The notes beneath the pieces were generated by a model, which was not told the DNA's origin, made no database searches, and saw only the letters and a list, made by a program, of their open reading frames with translations. From assembly GCF_900099825.1 (NCBI RefSeq), contig NZ_LT629693.1:7203001-7267000 (forward strand): DNA of 64,000 nucleotides. Reading direction: 5' to 3'. This document shows positions 27,381-35,532 of the stretch, in pieces (position 1 is the stretch's first letter; each line of letters begins with the position of its first letter). The position numbers and the translations under genes are program-made. The stretch is from Bradyrhizobium ottawaense. GTDB taxonomy: Bacteria; Pseudomonadota; Alphaproteobacteria; Rhizobiales; Xanthobacteraceae.

Positions 27381-28352
27381 ATGAATTGGCGCACTTTATC
27401 GGCTCTGGCTTGCGGCCTCGTTCTGGCCGTGCCGCAAGGCCACGCGGCGGAATATCCGACGCGCGCAATCAAGCTGATCGTGCCCTATGCCGCGGGCGGA
27501 CCGACCGACGTGCTCGGCCGCATGGTCGGCGATTATCTCGGCCGCGACCTCAAGCAGACCGTGGTGGTCGAGAACAAGGCCGGCGCGCAGGGCGCGATCG
27601 GCGCCGAGGCCGCGGCGCGCTCCGAACCCGACGGCTACACGCTGTTCTTCACGGCGGCCTCGCTGTTCGTGCTCAACCCGCAGCTCTACAAGAAGCTGCC
27701 CTATGATCCCGACAAGGATTTCCGGATGCTGGCCGTCATCACCGACCTGCCGGTTCTGATGGAGGTTCACCCTTCCGTGCCGGCCAAGACGGTTGCGGAG
27801 TTCGTGGCCTATGCCAGGCAAAATCCCGGCAAACTCAATTTCGGGTCGGCCGGCACCGGCGGCACCACCCATCTCGCCGGCGAGATGTTCAAGCAGATGG
27901 CCGGCGTCGACATGGTTCATGTCGCCTATAAGGGCGCGGGTCCCGCGCTGACCGATTTGCTGTCCGGCAATATCCAGTTGATGTTCGACACGCTCGGCAC
28001 CGCGCTGCCGCCGGTCAAGGGTGGATTGCTGCGGCCGCTGGCGGTCAGTTCGGCGCAGCGCATCGCCGAACTGCCCGACGTGCCGACCATGGCCGAGAGC
28101 GGCTATCCCGACTATGCCGTCAGCGTCTGGTACGGCGTCGCCGCGCCGTCTAAAGTGCCCGATGACGTCGTGCAAAAACTGAAAGCCAGTCTCGACCGCG
28201 CCTTGAGCGATGACACGTTCCGCGCCTCGCTCGACAAGGTCGGGTTCACGCCGCTGCGCCCGAAGAGCCAGGCCGAGATCGACAAATTCGTCACGACCGA
28301 TCGCGCGCGGTGGGCCGCCGTGATCAAGGCCCTCAACATCTCACTGGATTAG
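27381..28352 (+). CDS. Bug-family tripartite tricarboxylate transporter substrate-binding protein
   Basis: 323 residues with a signal peptide (about 1-22, LALAVPQGHAA-type end). Domains: YPTRAIKLIVPYAAGGPTDVLGRM, VVENKAGAQGAIGAEAAARS and FGSAGTGGTTHLAGEMFKQM are standard Bug/TctC features, including the Gly-rich loops that hold a carboxylate. It binds an unknown organic acid in the periplasm. No TctA/TctB membrane genes are adjacent, which is common for this expanded family. GGGGGAACGG lies before the ATG. Confidence 0.9.
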   Translation: MNWRTLSALACGLVLAVPQGHAAEYPTRAIKLIVPYAAGGPTDVLGRMVGDYLGRDLKQTVVVENKAGAQGAIGAEAAARSEPDGYTLFFTAASLFVLNPQLYKKLPYDPDKDFRMLAVITDLPVLMEVHPSVPAKTVAEFVAYARQNPGKLNFGSAGTGGTTHLAGEMFKQMAGVDMVHVAYKGAGPALTDLLSGNIQLMFDTLGTALPPVKGGLLRPLAVSSAQRIAELPDVPTMAESGYPDYAVSVWYGVAAPSKVPDDVVQKLKASLDRALSDDTFRASLDKVGFTPLRPKSQAEIDKFVTTDRARWAAVIKALNISLD

Positions 28353-28353
28353 T

Positions 28354-28405
28354 ATTTTCAGGCGAAGTAGGCACTGGTTCGAAGAAAACGCGTCAAAACG
28401 CAAGA
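28354..28405 (+). repeat. Dispersed element, degenerate copy D
   Basis: The stretch aligns with the 104-base element at 40977-41080: TTTTCAGGCGAAGTAGG, a gap, then AAGAAAACGCGTCAAAAC. It starts directly after the stop codon of the Bug gene and lacks the terminal hairpin. Confidence 0.6.
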
Positions 28406-28412
28406 GCAGGCA

Positions 28413-28904
28413 ATGGTACGTCAAAGTGAAGTCCGCGACGGTGAACTCACCGTCGATATGCCGCCGGCGCGCGATGCCGGCCTCGTCTTCATCGGCCGGA
28501 TCCGCACGCCGTGGACCTCGCGCCTGGAGACCCCGCGGCAGGGCCGCCACGACGGTCCGGTCTGTCGCCTCGAGATTTTCGAGCCCTGGGTGCCCGCGAT
28601 CAAGGGCGTCGATTTCTATTCGAATCTCGAAGTGATCTACTGGCTGCATCTGTCGCGGCGCGACCTAGTGCTGCAGAGCCCGAAGAACAACGGCAAAACG
28701 CGCGGCGCGTTCTCGCTGCGCTCGCCGGTGCGGCCCAATCCGATCGCCACCTCGATCGTCAAGCTGGTCGGGATCGAGGGCAATGTGATCCTGGTGCGCG
28801 GCCTCGATTGCCTCGACGAGACGCCGCTGCTGGACGTCAAGCCCGACCGCTGTGAGTTCACGCCGCTGGCGCCGCCGCAGGCCGGAGATTTCGAGACGGA
28901 GTAG
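28413..28904 (+). CDS. TrmO/TsaA family tRNA methyltransferase-like protein
   Basis: 163 residues, the length of the TsaA beta-barrel domain. Signatures: [31 protein letters not shown] and [16 protein letters not shown]. TrmO methylates N6-threonylcarbamoyladenosine at position 37 of tRNA-Thr using S-adenosylmethionine. GAGCAGG precedes the ATG. The family function is known; this member's activity is inferred. Confidence 0.85.
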   Translation: MVRQSEVRDGELTVDMPPARDAGLVFIGRIRTPWTSRLETPRQGRHDGPVCRLEIFEPWVPAIKGVDFYSNLEVIYWLHLSRRDLVLQSPKNNGKTRGAFSLRSPVRPNPIATSIVKLVGIEGNVILVRGLDCLDETPLLDVKPDRCEFTPLAPPQAGDFETE

Positions 28905-28911
28905 TTAGCTT

Positions 28912-28989
28912 GTAGCCCGGATGAGCGAAGCGAAATCCGGGGACCACTGTGAGACGGGTCCCGGATTTCGCTCCGCTCATCCGGGCTAC
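28912..28989. repeat. REP-like palindromic repeat, copy 1
   Basis: Two 30-base arms (28912-28941 and 28960-28989) are inverted with a single mismatch around an 18-base loop. The outer sequence GTAGCCCGGATGAGCG recurs at 62198. The element lies between the convergent trmO-like and HIT genes and could form a stable hairpin in either transcript. Confidence 0.85.
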
Positions 28990-29001
28990 GAAGTCTCGAA
29001 T

Positions 29002-29424
29002 TTAACCCAGCGCCGCGATCAGCTTGGTCGCGTTGTCTTCCAGCACCTTGACGTCTTCCTTGCGGCTGGCCGGCGGCAACAGCGCGACGCCGTCATGGCG
29101 CGGCATCACGTGCATGTGCAGGTGGAACACGACCTGTCCGCCGGCAACTTCGTTGAACTGCTGCACGGTGATGCCGTCGGCCTTGAAGGCTTTCATCGCG
29201 GCGGCAGCGATCTTGTGGGCGCCGCGCGCGACATGGGCATAGTCGTCCGGCTTGATGTCGAGGATGTTGCGGGCAGGGGCCTTGGGGATCACCAGCGTGT
29301 GGCCGGGCGCGCGCGGCATGATGTCGAGGAAGGCCAGCACGTGCTCGTCCTCATAGACCTTGTGGCAGGGAAACTCGCCGCGCAGGATTTTTGCGAAGAT
29401 GTTGTTGGTGTCATAGGCGGGCAT
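29002..29424 (-). CDS. HIT-family nucleotide hydrolase/transferase
   Basis: 140 residues. The histidine triad is HLHMHVMPR near residue 100, with DIMPRAPGHTLVIPKAP and GITVQQFNEVAGGQVVFHLH before it. Such proteins cleave nucleoside phosphoramidates or dinucleotides; Hint-like. GAAGGGAAG precedes the start. The COG3146 gene lies upstream on the same strand, 67 bases away. Confidence 0.92.
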   Translation of the reverse strand: MPAYDTNNIFAKILRGEFPCHKVYEDEHVLAFLDIMPRAPGHTLVIPKAPARNILDIKPDDYAHVARGAHKIAAAAMKAFKADGITVQQFNEVAGGQVVFHLHMHVMPRHDGVALLPPASRKEDVKVLEDNATKLIAALG

Positions 29425-29491
29425 GGCGTCTTCCCTTCACGTTTCGTCTCGTTATCGTTTCGTCTTGGTGTCGTTTCGGTAGCAGAGCAGG

Positions 29492-30739
29492 TCAGGCCTC
29501 GTCGACAGCCTTGCGGAACGGCCCGGCCTCGCTCAGTTCGCGTCCGACCTCGGCCACATAGGCGCGTTCGCGCTTCAGGTAATCCGCGATCGCCCGCCGC
29601 AGGCCGGGGTCGGCGATGTAATGCGCGGAGTAGGTGGTTTGCGGCAGGTAGCCGCGCGCCAGCTTGTGCTCGCCTTGCGCGCCGGCTTCCACCGTTTTCA
29701 GGCCGCGTTCAATCGCGAACTCGATGGCCTGGTAATAGCAGACCTCGAAATGCAGGAACGGGTGGTGCTCGACCGCGCCCCAGTTGCGGCCGAACAGCGT
29801 ATCCGAGCCGATGAAGTTGATGGCGCCGGCGATCCAGCGGCCGTTTCGCTTGGCCATCACCAGCAGCACGTCCCGGCTCATGCTCTCGCCGATCAGCGAG
29901 AAGAAGTTTCGGGTGAGATACGGCCGGCCCCATTTGCGCGAACCGGTCTCCATATAGAATTCGAAGAACGCGTCCCACGCATCCTCCGTGATATCGGCCC
30001 CGGTCAGCCGGTGGATCGTGATGTCGGAGGCCAGCGCCTCGCGCCGTTCGCGCTTGATTGCCTTGCGGTGGCGTGAATTCAACGAGCCCAGGAAATCGTC
30101 GAACGTCTTGTAGCCTTCGTTGCGCCAGTGGAACTGCTGGTCGTGGCGCCGCAGGAAACCGTGCTCGCCCAAAAACTTCGCTTCGGCTTCGGGCGCAAAG
30201 GTCACGTGGACAGAGGAGGCGTTGGTCGCGTTGCACAGCGCCATCAATCCGCTCGCCAGCGCCGTGCCGATCCGCTCGCGGTCGACGTCGCCGCGGATCA
30301 GCAGTCGCGGCCCGGTGGCGGGCGTGAACGGCACCGAAGCCTGCAGTTTCGGGTAATAGCGGCCGCCGGCGCGCTCATAGGCATCGGCCCAGCCGCGGTC
30401 GAAGACATATTCGCCCTGGGAGTGCGATTTCAGATAGCAGGGCACGACACCGACGATGGCGCCATCAAGCCTTGCCAGAAGATGCCGCGGACCCCAGCCG
30501 GTGCGCGCGCAGGCCGAACCGGACGCCTCGGCGGCCGCGAAAAAAGCATGGGAAACAAATGGGTTATAGCCAGGCTTTGAGTCGGCGGACGAGCAGCCTA
30601 GCGCGCCGGGTGAGGCCAGGGTGTCGAGATTTTCGATTCTGTCGGGATCGGGCCGCGGGTTGGCGCAGGCGTCCCAATCCGCAGCCTTGATGTCGCTGAC
30701 GGCGGGGACGGCTTCGAGGGTGATTTCGGATGACGCCAT
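29492..30739 (-). CDS. COG3146/DUF482 GNAT-like acyltransferase
   Basis: 415 residues. The family (peptidogalycan biosynthesis protein, FemAB/GNAT-like) is recognised from NPFVSHAFFAAAEASGSAC, GWGPRHLLARLDGAIVGVVPCYLKSHSQGEYVFD, FLGSLNSRHRKAIKRERREA and EGAQGEHKLARGYLP. It probably transfers an acyl or aminoacyl group; the acceptor is unknown. ATG at 30739 gives the usual length; an in-frame start at 30871 adds 44 residues without homology character. Confidence 0.83.
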   Translation of the reverse strand: MASSEITLEAVPAVSDIKAADWDACANPRPDPDRIENLDTLASPGALGCSSADSKPGYNPFVSHAFFAAAEASGSACARTGWGPRHLLARLDGAIVGVVPCYLKSHSQGEYVFDRGWADAYERAGGRYYPKLQASVPFTPATGPRLLIRGDVDRERIGTALASGLMALCNATNASSVHVTFAPEAEAKFLGEHGFLRRHDQQFHWRNEGYKTFDDFLGSLNSRHRKAIKRERREALASDITIHRLTGADITEDAWDAFFEFYMETGSRKWGRPYLTRNFFSLIGESMSRDVLLVMAKRNGRWIAGAINFIGSDTLFGRNWGAVEHHPFLHFEVCYYQAIEFAIERGLKTVEAGAQGEHKLARGYLPQTTYSAHYIADPGLRRAIADYLKRERAYVAEVGRELSEAGPFRKAVDEA

Positions 30740-30845
30740 CAAGAATTCAGACCGGTCCCATCGTGCAATCAGCCGGCGCGTATGACGACCAACCCTCTGA
30801 AAGATCGTGCATTGCAGCGACGACTTCAAGCCCGCCGCCAGCGCA

Positions 30846-31598
30846 TCAGGTTCCCGGCAGAAAGCCTTCAAAAATCATCTGGTCGGCGTAACGCGCGGCG
30901 CGGGCGCGCTGTTCCGGCGTACGGACCGTCCAGCTCAACAGCGGCAGGCCGAAGACGTTGCGGGCGATCCAGGGGGCTACCGACGGCAGTTCGTTGACCC
31001 AATAGGCCACGAAATGCGGCCGGGTGCGGAACGCATGGCGCAAATGCGTCATGCCCAGGCGCTGTTCGGCTGACGCTTCCGGCCAGTCGGTTTCGGTATA
31101 TTCGCGCTCGGCGACGATTCCGCGGACAAGGTTTGGCATGAGCTCTCGAAGCGCCAGCACCTGGTCGGGATCAAAGGACATTCCGGCCGCGGGTCCCGCA
31201 TAGCCGGCGAGCACCTCGGCCATTCGCTTCACCAGTTTGCGGTCGCCGTCAAAATGGCTCTTCACCTCGATCACCAGCGGCACGCGGCCGGCGACCAGCG
31301 CGCAGAGATCGCCGAGCGTCATCATCCGCTCGTCGGTATTCTTGAACCTGACTGCCTTGAGTTCGGCCGCGGTCTTGCCGAGCAACGCGCCGGAACCTTC
31401 GGTGAGGCGTCCGAGCGCGTCGTCGTGATGCACCATCGCTTCGCCATCCGCGGTGAGCTGGATGTCGCATTCGATGGCGAAATGCGCTTGCGCTGCGGCC
31501 TCGGCCGCCGCCGGCATGTTCTCGATGATGCCGCGCGCGAAATCATGCAGGCCGCGGTGAGCGACCGGCCGCGCCGTCAGCCAATCCGGGGCGCGCAC
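30846..31598 (-). CDS. Glycerophosphodiester phosphodiesterase family protein
   Basis: 250 residues from a GTG at 31598. The TIM-barrel GDPD motifs are ARPVAHRGLHD (catalytic His-Arg), FAIECDIQLTADGEAMVHHD (Glu-x-Asp and second His) and LVIEVKSHFDGD. Enzymes of this type hydrolyse deacylated phospholipids to glycerol-3-phosphate. The frame is open upstream, but ridA occupies that DNA and ends 14 bases before this start, so the two are likely co-transcribed. Confidence 0.85.
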   Translation of the reverse strand: MRAPDWLTARPVAHRGLHDFARGIIENMPAAAEAAAQAHFAIECDIQLTADGEAMVHHDDALGRLTEGSGALLGKTAAELKAVRFKNTDERMMTLGDLCALVAGRVPLVIEVKSHFDGDRKLVKRMAEVLAGYAGPAAGMSFDPDQVLALRELMPNLVRGIVAEREYTETDWPEASAEQRLGMTHLRHAFRTRPHFVAYWVNELPSVAPWIARNVFGLPLLSWTVRTPEQRARAARYADQMIFEGFLPGT

Positions 31599-31612
31599 CG
31601 CTACGGCTCCGC

Positions 31613-32080
31613 TCAGGACACCTCGAAGACGGCCTCGACCTCGACGGCGGCATCCGAGGGCAGGGAGGCTACGCCGACGGTGGTGCGGGCGTGGCGGCCC
31701 TTGTCGCCGAACGCTGCGACCATCAGGTCGGAGGCGCCGTTGAGCACCTTCGGCCCATCGAGGAAATCCGGGGCCGAGTTGACGAAGCCGCCGAGCCGGA
31801 CCACGCGCACCACCTTGTCGAGATCGCCCATCGCCGCCTTGACCTGCGCCAGCAGGTTGACGCCGCAACCCTTTGCCGCTTCGTACCCTTGTTCGACGGT
31901 GACGCCGGCGCCGAGCTTGCCCTTGGCGATCAGCTTGCCCTCGGCATTGGCGCAGACCTGGCCCGAGACGAACAGCAGATTGCCGGTGCGGACGAAGCCG
32001 ACATAGTTGGCCATGGCGGCGCGGGGCTCCGGCAAGGTGATGCCTTGTGCCGTCAGCTTCTGTTCGACCGTACCCGCCAT
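31613..32080 (-). CDS. RidA family protein
   Basis: 155 residues, the longer RidA subgroup. Features: LTAQGITLPEPRAAMANYVG at the start, GNLLFVSGQVC and HARTTVGVASLPSDAAVEVEA near the end, where the Arg of the active site is kept. RidA deaminates reactive enamine/imine intermediates of amino-acid metabolism. GGGGACGGA precedes the start. GDPD follows directly. Confidence 0.92.
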   Translation of the reverse strand: MAGTVEQKLTAQGITLPEPRAAMANYVGFVRTGNLLFVSGQVCANAEGKLIAKGKLGAGVTVEQGYEAAKGCGVNLLAQVKAAMGDLDKVVRVVRLGGFVNSAPDFLDGPKVLNGASDLMVAAFGDKGRHARTTVGVASLPSDAAVEVEAVFEVS

Positions 32081-32320
32081 GTTTCCGTCCCCGCTTGATT
32101 TGCCTGTTTCTGAATTCAGATCAGGCGCATTGTTTCGCGCATCGCGCCTTCTGTTGCAAGCGAGGGTGAAAGCTCGTGATGTGCCGAAAATCGCGCCAGA
32201 ATCGCCGAAAAACGTGGCAGGGCGGCGTCAAAATACTACGTTTTCGTGAAGCCGCCCTAGTTGCGACGCAATAGAGCCGTCACTAATGTGACGAATCTCC
32301 CATCGAGGAAAAAACAGAAC

Positions 32321-33187
32321 ATGGCCAGCTCGCTCCCGATTCCGGTCCGCGCTTTGATGTTCTCGGTTGCGGCCAGCTTCGGAGCCGCGCTCACCCATGT
32401 GCCGGCGGTGGCCGCCGCCAGCGGGCCGTTTCTCTCGCACCAGGCGCTATACGAATTGAGCCTCATCAAGTCGCGCGGCTCCAATGCCATCAGCAACGCG
32501 CGCGGGCGGATCCTCTACAATTTCTCCGGTAGTTCCTGCGAGGGCTATACCTCAGAATTCCGCCAGGTGTCGGAACTCGACAGCGGCGAGGGCAAGCTGA
32601 CGCTGAGCGATCTGCGCTCGTCCTCCTGGGAGGACGCCGCCGGCAAGAGCTATCGCTTCAAGATCGATACAAGGATGAACGACAGCGATTCCGCGCCGGT
32701 CGATGGCATGGCCGAGCGCGTTGGCGATCATATCACGGTCAAGCTGAAGCAGCCGGTGGCGAAGACGTTCAACCTCGACGGCAATGTCGTGTTCCCGACG
32801 GAGCAGATCCAGCACATCATCGCTGCGGCCCGCGCAGGCAAATCGGTGCTGGAACTGACGGTCTATGACGGCTCCGACAACGGCGAGAAGGTCTACAACA
32901 CGCTGTCGGTCATCGGACAGCCGATTCCGGGCACCCGCAACATCGCATCGCCCGATCCTTCCACCGCCAACGACCAGATGAAGACGCTGACGCGCTGGCC
33001 GGTCACCGTCAGCTATTACGACCGCGAAGCCAAGTCCAAGGACGGCGAGCAGACGCCGGTGTACGCGATGTCGTTCGAGCTGTTCGAAAACGGCGTCTCC
33101 CGCGCGCTGGTGCTCGACTACAACGATTTTGTGATTTCGGGCGCGATGGGCAAGTTCGACGTCAAGGATTCCAAGCCGTGTAAGTGA
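32321..33187 (+). CDS. eipB: Cell-envelope integrity protein EipB (DUF1849)
   Basis: 288 residues with signal peptide (about 1-33). DUF1849 features: HQALYELSLIKSRGSNAISN, GRILYNFSGSSCEGYTSEFR and SYYDREAKSKDGEQTPVY. EipB of Brucella is a periplasmic beta-spiral protein needed for envelope integrity, with one conserved disulfide; the two cysteines here (about C73 and C287) match that pattern. ATG at 32321 follows GAGGAAAAAA. Confidence 0.9.
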   Translation: MASSLPIPVRALMFSVAASFGAALTHVPAVAAASGPFLSHQALYELSLIKSRGSNAISNARGRILYNFSGSSCEGYTSEFRQVSELDSGEGKLTLSDLRSSSWEDAAGKSYRFKIDTRMNDSDSAPVDGMAERVGDHITVKLKQPVAKTFNLDGNVVFPTEQIQHIIAAARAGKSVLELTVYDGSDNGEKVYNTLSVIGQPIPGTRNIASPDPSTANDQMKTLTRWPVTVSYYDREAKSKDGEQTPVYAMSFELFENGVSRALVLDYNDFVISGAMGKFDVKDSKPCK

Positions 33188-33197
33188 CGCGCGAAAG

Positions 33198-33304
33198 CCC
33201 GTCATCCCCCGATGCGCAATTGCGCATCTGAGGGCGCGCATTAGCGCGAACCCGGGATCTCGAGATTCCGGGTTCGATGCTTCGCATCGCCCCGGAATGA
33301 CGGG
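33198..33304. repeat. Composite palindromic repeat between eipB and dinB
   Basis: The outer arms CCCGTCAT and ATGACGGG enclose several smaller palindromes: a perfect 18-base one at 33211-33228, one centred on CTCGAG at 33248-33275, and GATGCTTCGCATC at 33276-33288. It lies between convergent genes and may terminate both transcripts. The layout is like multi-hairpin dispersed repeats of Bradyrhizobium relatives. Confidence 0.75.
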
Positions 33305-33314
33305 AGTAGGGGAG

Positions 33315-34628
33315 TCACTCCTCCTCCTCTTCCTCATCTTCTTCCTTCTCCGGTCCCTCATACGCAATGCCCCGGATCACGGCGGCATTGCCGAACTTCT
33401 TGCGCAGATTGTCGATCGCGCGTTCGGCGTGGGCCGAGCGGCGGTCGAGCATGTCGGAATCCTCGGCCTGGTCGCCGGGGCGCAGCGCGCTGACGCCGGT
33501 GCCGATCAGGCGAAACGCCGTGCCGTCGATTTCCTTGGCCAGCAGCTCGCGCGACACCGCGAATATCCGAGCTGCGAGCTGCGTCGGGGTCTGGATCGAT
33601 TGCGAACGGGTGCGCTGCCGGAAATCGGCGGTCTTCAGTTTCAACGTGATGGTGAGGCCTGAAAGTTCGCTATTTTTCAGCCGCGACGACACTTTTTCCG
33701 ACAGCCGCCACAGCACCTTTTCGAGAGTCGCAAAATCCTTGATGTCGTTCTCGAAGGTGGTCTCATTCGAAATCGTCTTGGCGCCGCGATCGGCCACGAC
33801 CAGGCGGTCGTCGATGCCGCGCGCCAGCCGCCACAGCCGTCGGCCTTCGGTGCCGAACTGTTTCATCAGTTCGACCTCGTCGGCGCGCTGCAGGTCGGCG
33901 ATGGTGCGAAAACCCCGTTGCAGCAGTTTTTCCTGGGTGGCGGGTCCGACGCCGTAGATGAAGCCGACCGGTCGGTCGGCCAGCATCTCGCGCGCCTCGT
34001 CCTGATCGAGCGCCGCAAAGCCTCTGGGCTTGTCGAGGTCGGAGGCAATCTTGGCGAGAAATTTGTTGCAGGACAGGCCGACCGATACCGTGATGCCGAT
34101 GTCGCGCTCGACGTCGCGGGCGAAGCGCGCCAGCACCTTCGCCGGAATCATGCCGTGGACGCGCTGGGTGCCGGAAAGGTCGAGAAACGCCTCGTCGATC
34201 GACAACGGCTCGACCAGCGGCGTCAGCGTCTGCATGGCGTGGCGCACCTCGCGGCCAACCCGGACGTATTTTGCCATGTCGGGCCGGATCACGACCGCCT
34301 GGGGGCAGAGCGCCAGCGCCTTGAACATCGGCATCGCCGAGCGCACGCCAAAGGTCCGCGAGATGTAGCAGGCCGCCGACACCACGCCACGCTTGCCGCC
34401 GCCGATGATGACGGGCTTGTCGGCGATCTCGGGGTTGTCGCGCTTTTCGACCGTGGCGTAGAATGCGTCGCAATCGATATGGGCCAGCGTCAGCGAGGGC
34501 AGGGCCCGGTGGCGGACCAGCCGGGGCGAGCCGCATTTGCCGCATCTCGTGGCCTTGATGTCGAGGTCACCGAGGCAATCCCGGCAAAAGCAGCGCGGAC
34601 CGTCAAGCGCCGGCGCCGACGCGCTCAC
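33315..34628 (-). CDS. dinB: DNA polymerase IV with N-terminal zinc ribbon and acidic tail
   Basis: 437 residues, longer than E. coli DinB (about 350). A four-cysteine ribbon (CFCRDC...CGKC, residues about 13-33) comes before the Y-family core: HIDCDAFYATVEKRDNPEI, PLSIDEAFLDLSG (catalytic Asp-Glu), VSVGLSCNKFLAKIASD, IYGVGPATQEKLLQRG, and a little-finger domain. The C-terminus ends in a Glu/Asp run. It performs error-prone translesion synthesis. Its start overlaps the DUF3572 stop (ATGA), so they are coupled. No clamp-binding motif is obvious. Confidence 0.92.
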   Translation of the reverse strand: MSASAPALDGPRCFCRDCLGDLDIKATRCGKCGSPRLVRHRALPSLTLAHIDCDAFYATVEKRDNPEIADKPVIIGGGKRGVVSAACYISRTFGVRSAMPMFKALALCPQAVVIRPDMAKYVRVGREVRHAMQTLTPLVEPLSIDEAFLDLSGTQRVHGMIPAKVLARFARDVERDIGITVSVGLSCNKFLAKIASDLDKPRGFAALDQDEAREMLADRPVGFIYGVGPATQEKLLQRGFRTIADLQRADEVELMKQFGTEGRRLWRLARGIDDRLVVADRGAKTISNETTFENDIKDFATLEKVLWRLSEKVSSRLKNSELSGLTITLKLKTADFRQRTRSQSIQTPTQLAARIFAVSRELLAKEIDGTAFRLIGTGVSALRPGDQAEDSDMLDRRSAHAERAIDNLRKKFGNAAVIRGIAYEGPEKEEDEEEEEE

Positions 34629-34924
34629 GGCACGTCGCGCTCCCAGTCCGGGTCATCAAGCGCCTGGCGGGCGGCGGCGACGTTGGTCGGGTGGAGTTGC
34701 GAGGCGTCGGCAAAGGCCTTCACGGTTGCGTCATCGCGCAGGACGAAATCGAGCACGGACGCCAGAAATTGCGGATTGGCCGCCGCCGTCCGCAGCGTCT
34801 CCGGGCCCAAACCGCTTTCGGCCAGGAACAGCCCTAACCGCTCAGGGTCGCCGGCGACGAAGGTCAGCGCCTGAATCGCAACGATTTCAGCTACTTCGCG
34901 GGGGTTGTGAACAGGCTTTTTCAA
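34625..34924 (-). CDS. DUF3572 family protein
   Basis: 99 residues, full length for DUF3572, an alphaproteobacterial family. Typical: EVAEIVAIQALTFVAGDPER, FLAESGLGPETLRTAA, FLASVLDFVLRDDATVKAFA. Function unknown. The four-base overlap with dinB points to a role tied to, or at least co-expressed with, polymerase IV. Confidence 0.85.
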   Translation of the reverse strand: MKKPVHNPREVAEIVAIQALTFVAGDPERLGLFLAESGLGPETLRTAAANPQFLASVLDFVLRDDATVKAFADASQLHPTNVAAARQALDDPDWERDVP

Positions 34925-35154
34925 CAGGCGGTTTGCCTTTCCGTTAACTTATGGGCTCTACTTTGAAACCATCATGCCCGAGTCTGCGGAACGTGTTCAA
35001 GCAAGTGGAAACCGCTTCGCAAAAAGTTGGCACATGGATTTAACGGCTTAGAGCGAATCTGTCGCTAGTTTGAATTCACTTTTCGACAAGGGGCGGCGGC
35101 GGTGCGGGACGCACCGCAAGGCCGGATGGGTTTCTGGGACAAGGGAGGGACGGG

Positions 35155-35520
35155 ATGGCCAAAACCGTCCTGATCGTCGAAGACAACGAGCTCAACATGA
35201 AGCTCTTTCGCGATCTGTTGGAAGCGCACGGCTATCAGACCTCGGGCACCAGCAACGGTTTCGAGGCGCTCGATCTCGTCCGCAAGCTTCGCCCTGACCT
35301 GATCCTGATGGATATCCAGCTTCCGCAGGTATCCGGCCTCGAAGTGACGCGCTGGATCAAGGACGATCCGGAACTGCGCGCCATTCCGGTGGTCGCAGTC
35401 ACCGCGTTTGCGATGAAGGGCGACGAGGAACGCATCCGCGAGGGCGGCTGCGAGGCGTATTTGTCCAAACCAATTTCAGTCGGCAAGTTTATTGAAACGG
35501 TACGGCGTTTTATCGGGTAG
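35155..35520 (+). CDS. divK: Single-domain response regulator DivK
   Basis: 121 residues, one receiver domain. Acidic pocket VEDNE, phospho-acceptor Asp53 in [10 protein letters not shown], switch Thr in VAVTAF, and Lys in LSKPISV. DivK passes PleC/DivJ phosphorylation to DivL-CckA and so controls CtrA in the cell cycle, and it activates PleD. pleD starts 12 bases after the stop, the conserved alphaproteobacterial pair. The ATG at 35155 follows AAGGGAGGGACGGG. Confidence 0.95.
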   Translation: MAKTVLIVEDNELNMKLFRDLLEAHGYQTSGTSNGFEALDLVRKLRPDLILMDIQLPQVSGLEVTRWIKDDPELRAIPVVAVTAFAMKGDEERIREGGCEAYLSKPISVGKFIETVRRFIG

Positions 35521-35532
35521 GAGTGAGTTTCG

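Noticed and set aside
30740..30871. 44-residue N-terminal extension of the COG3146 protein
   Set aside because: No homology character; the ATG at 30739 gives the normal protein start.
34989..35050. Possible fifth copy of the 104-base dispersed element before divK
   Set aside because: Only a loose match (CAAGTGGAAACCGCTTCGC); too degenerate to call.
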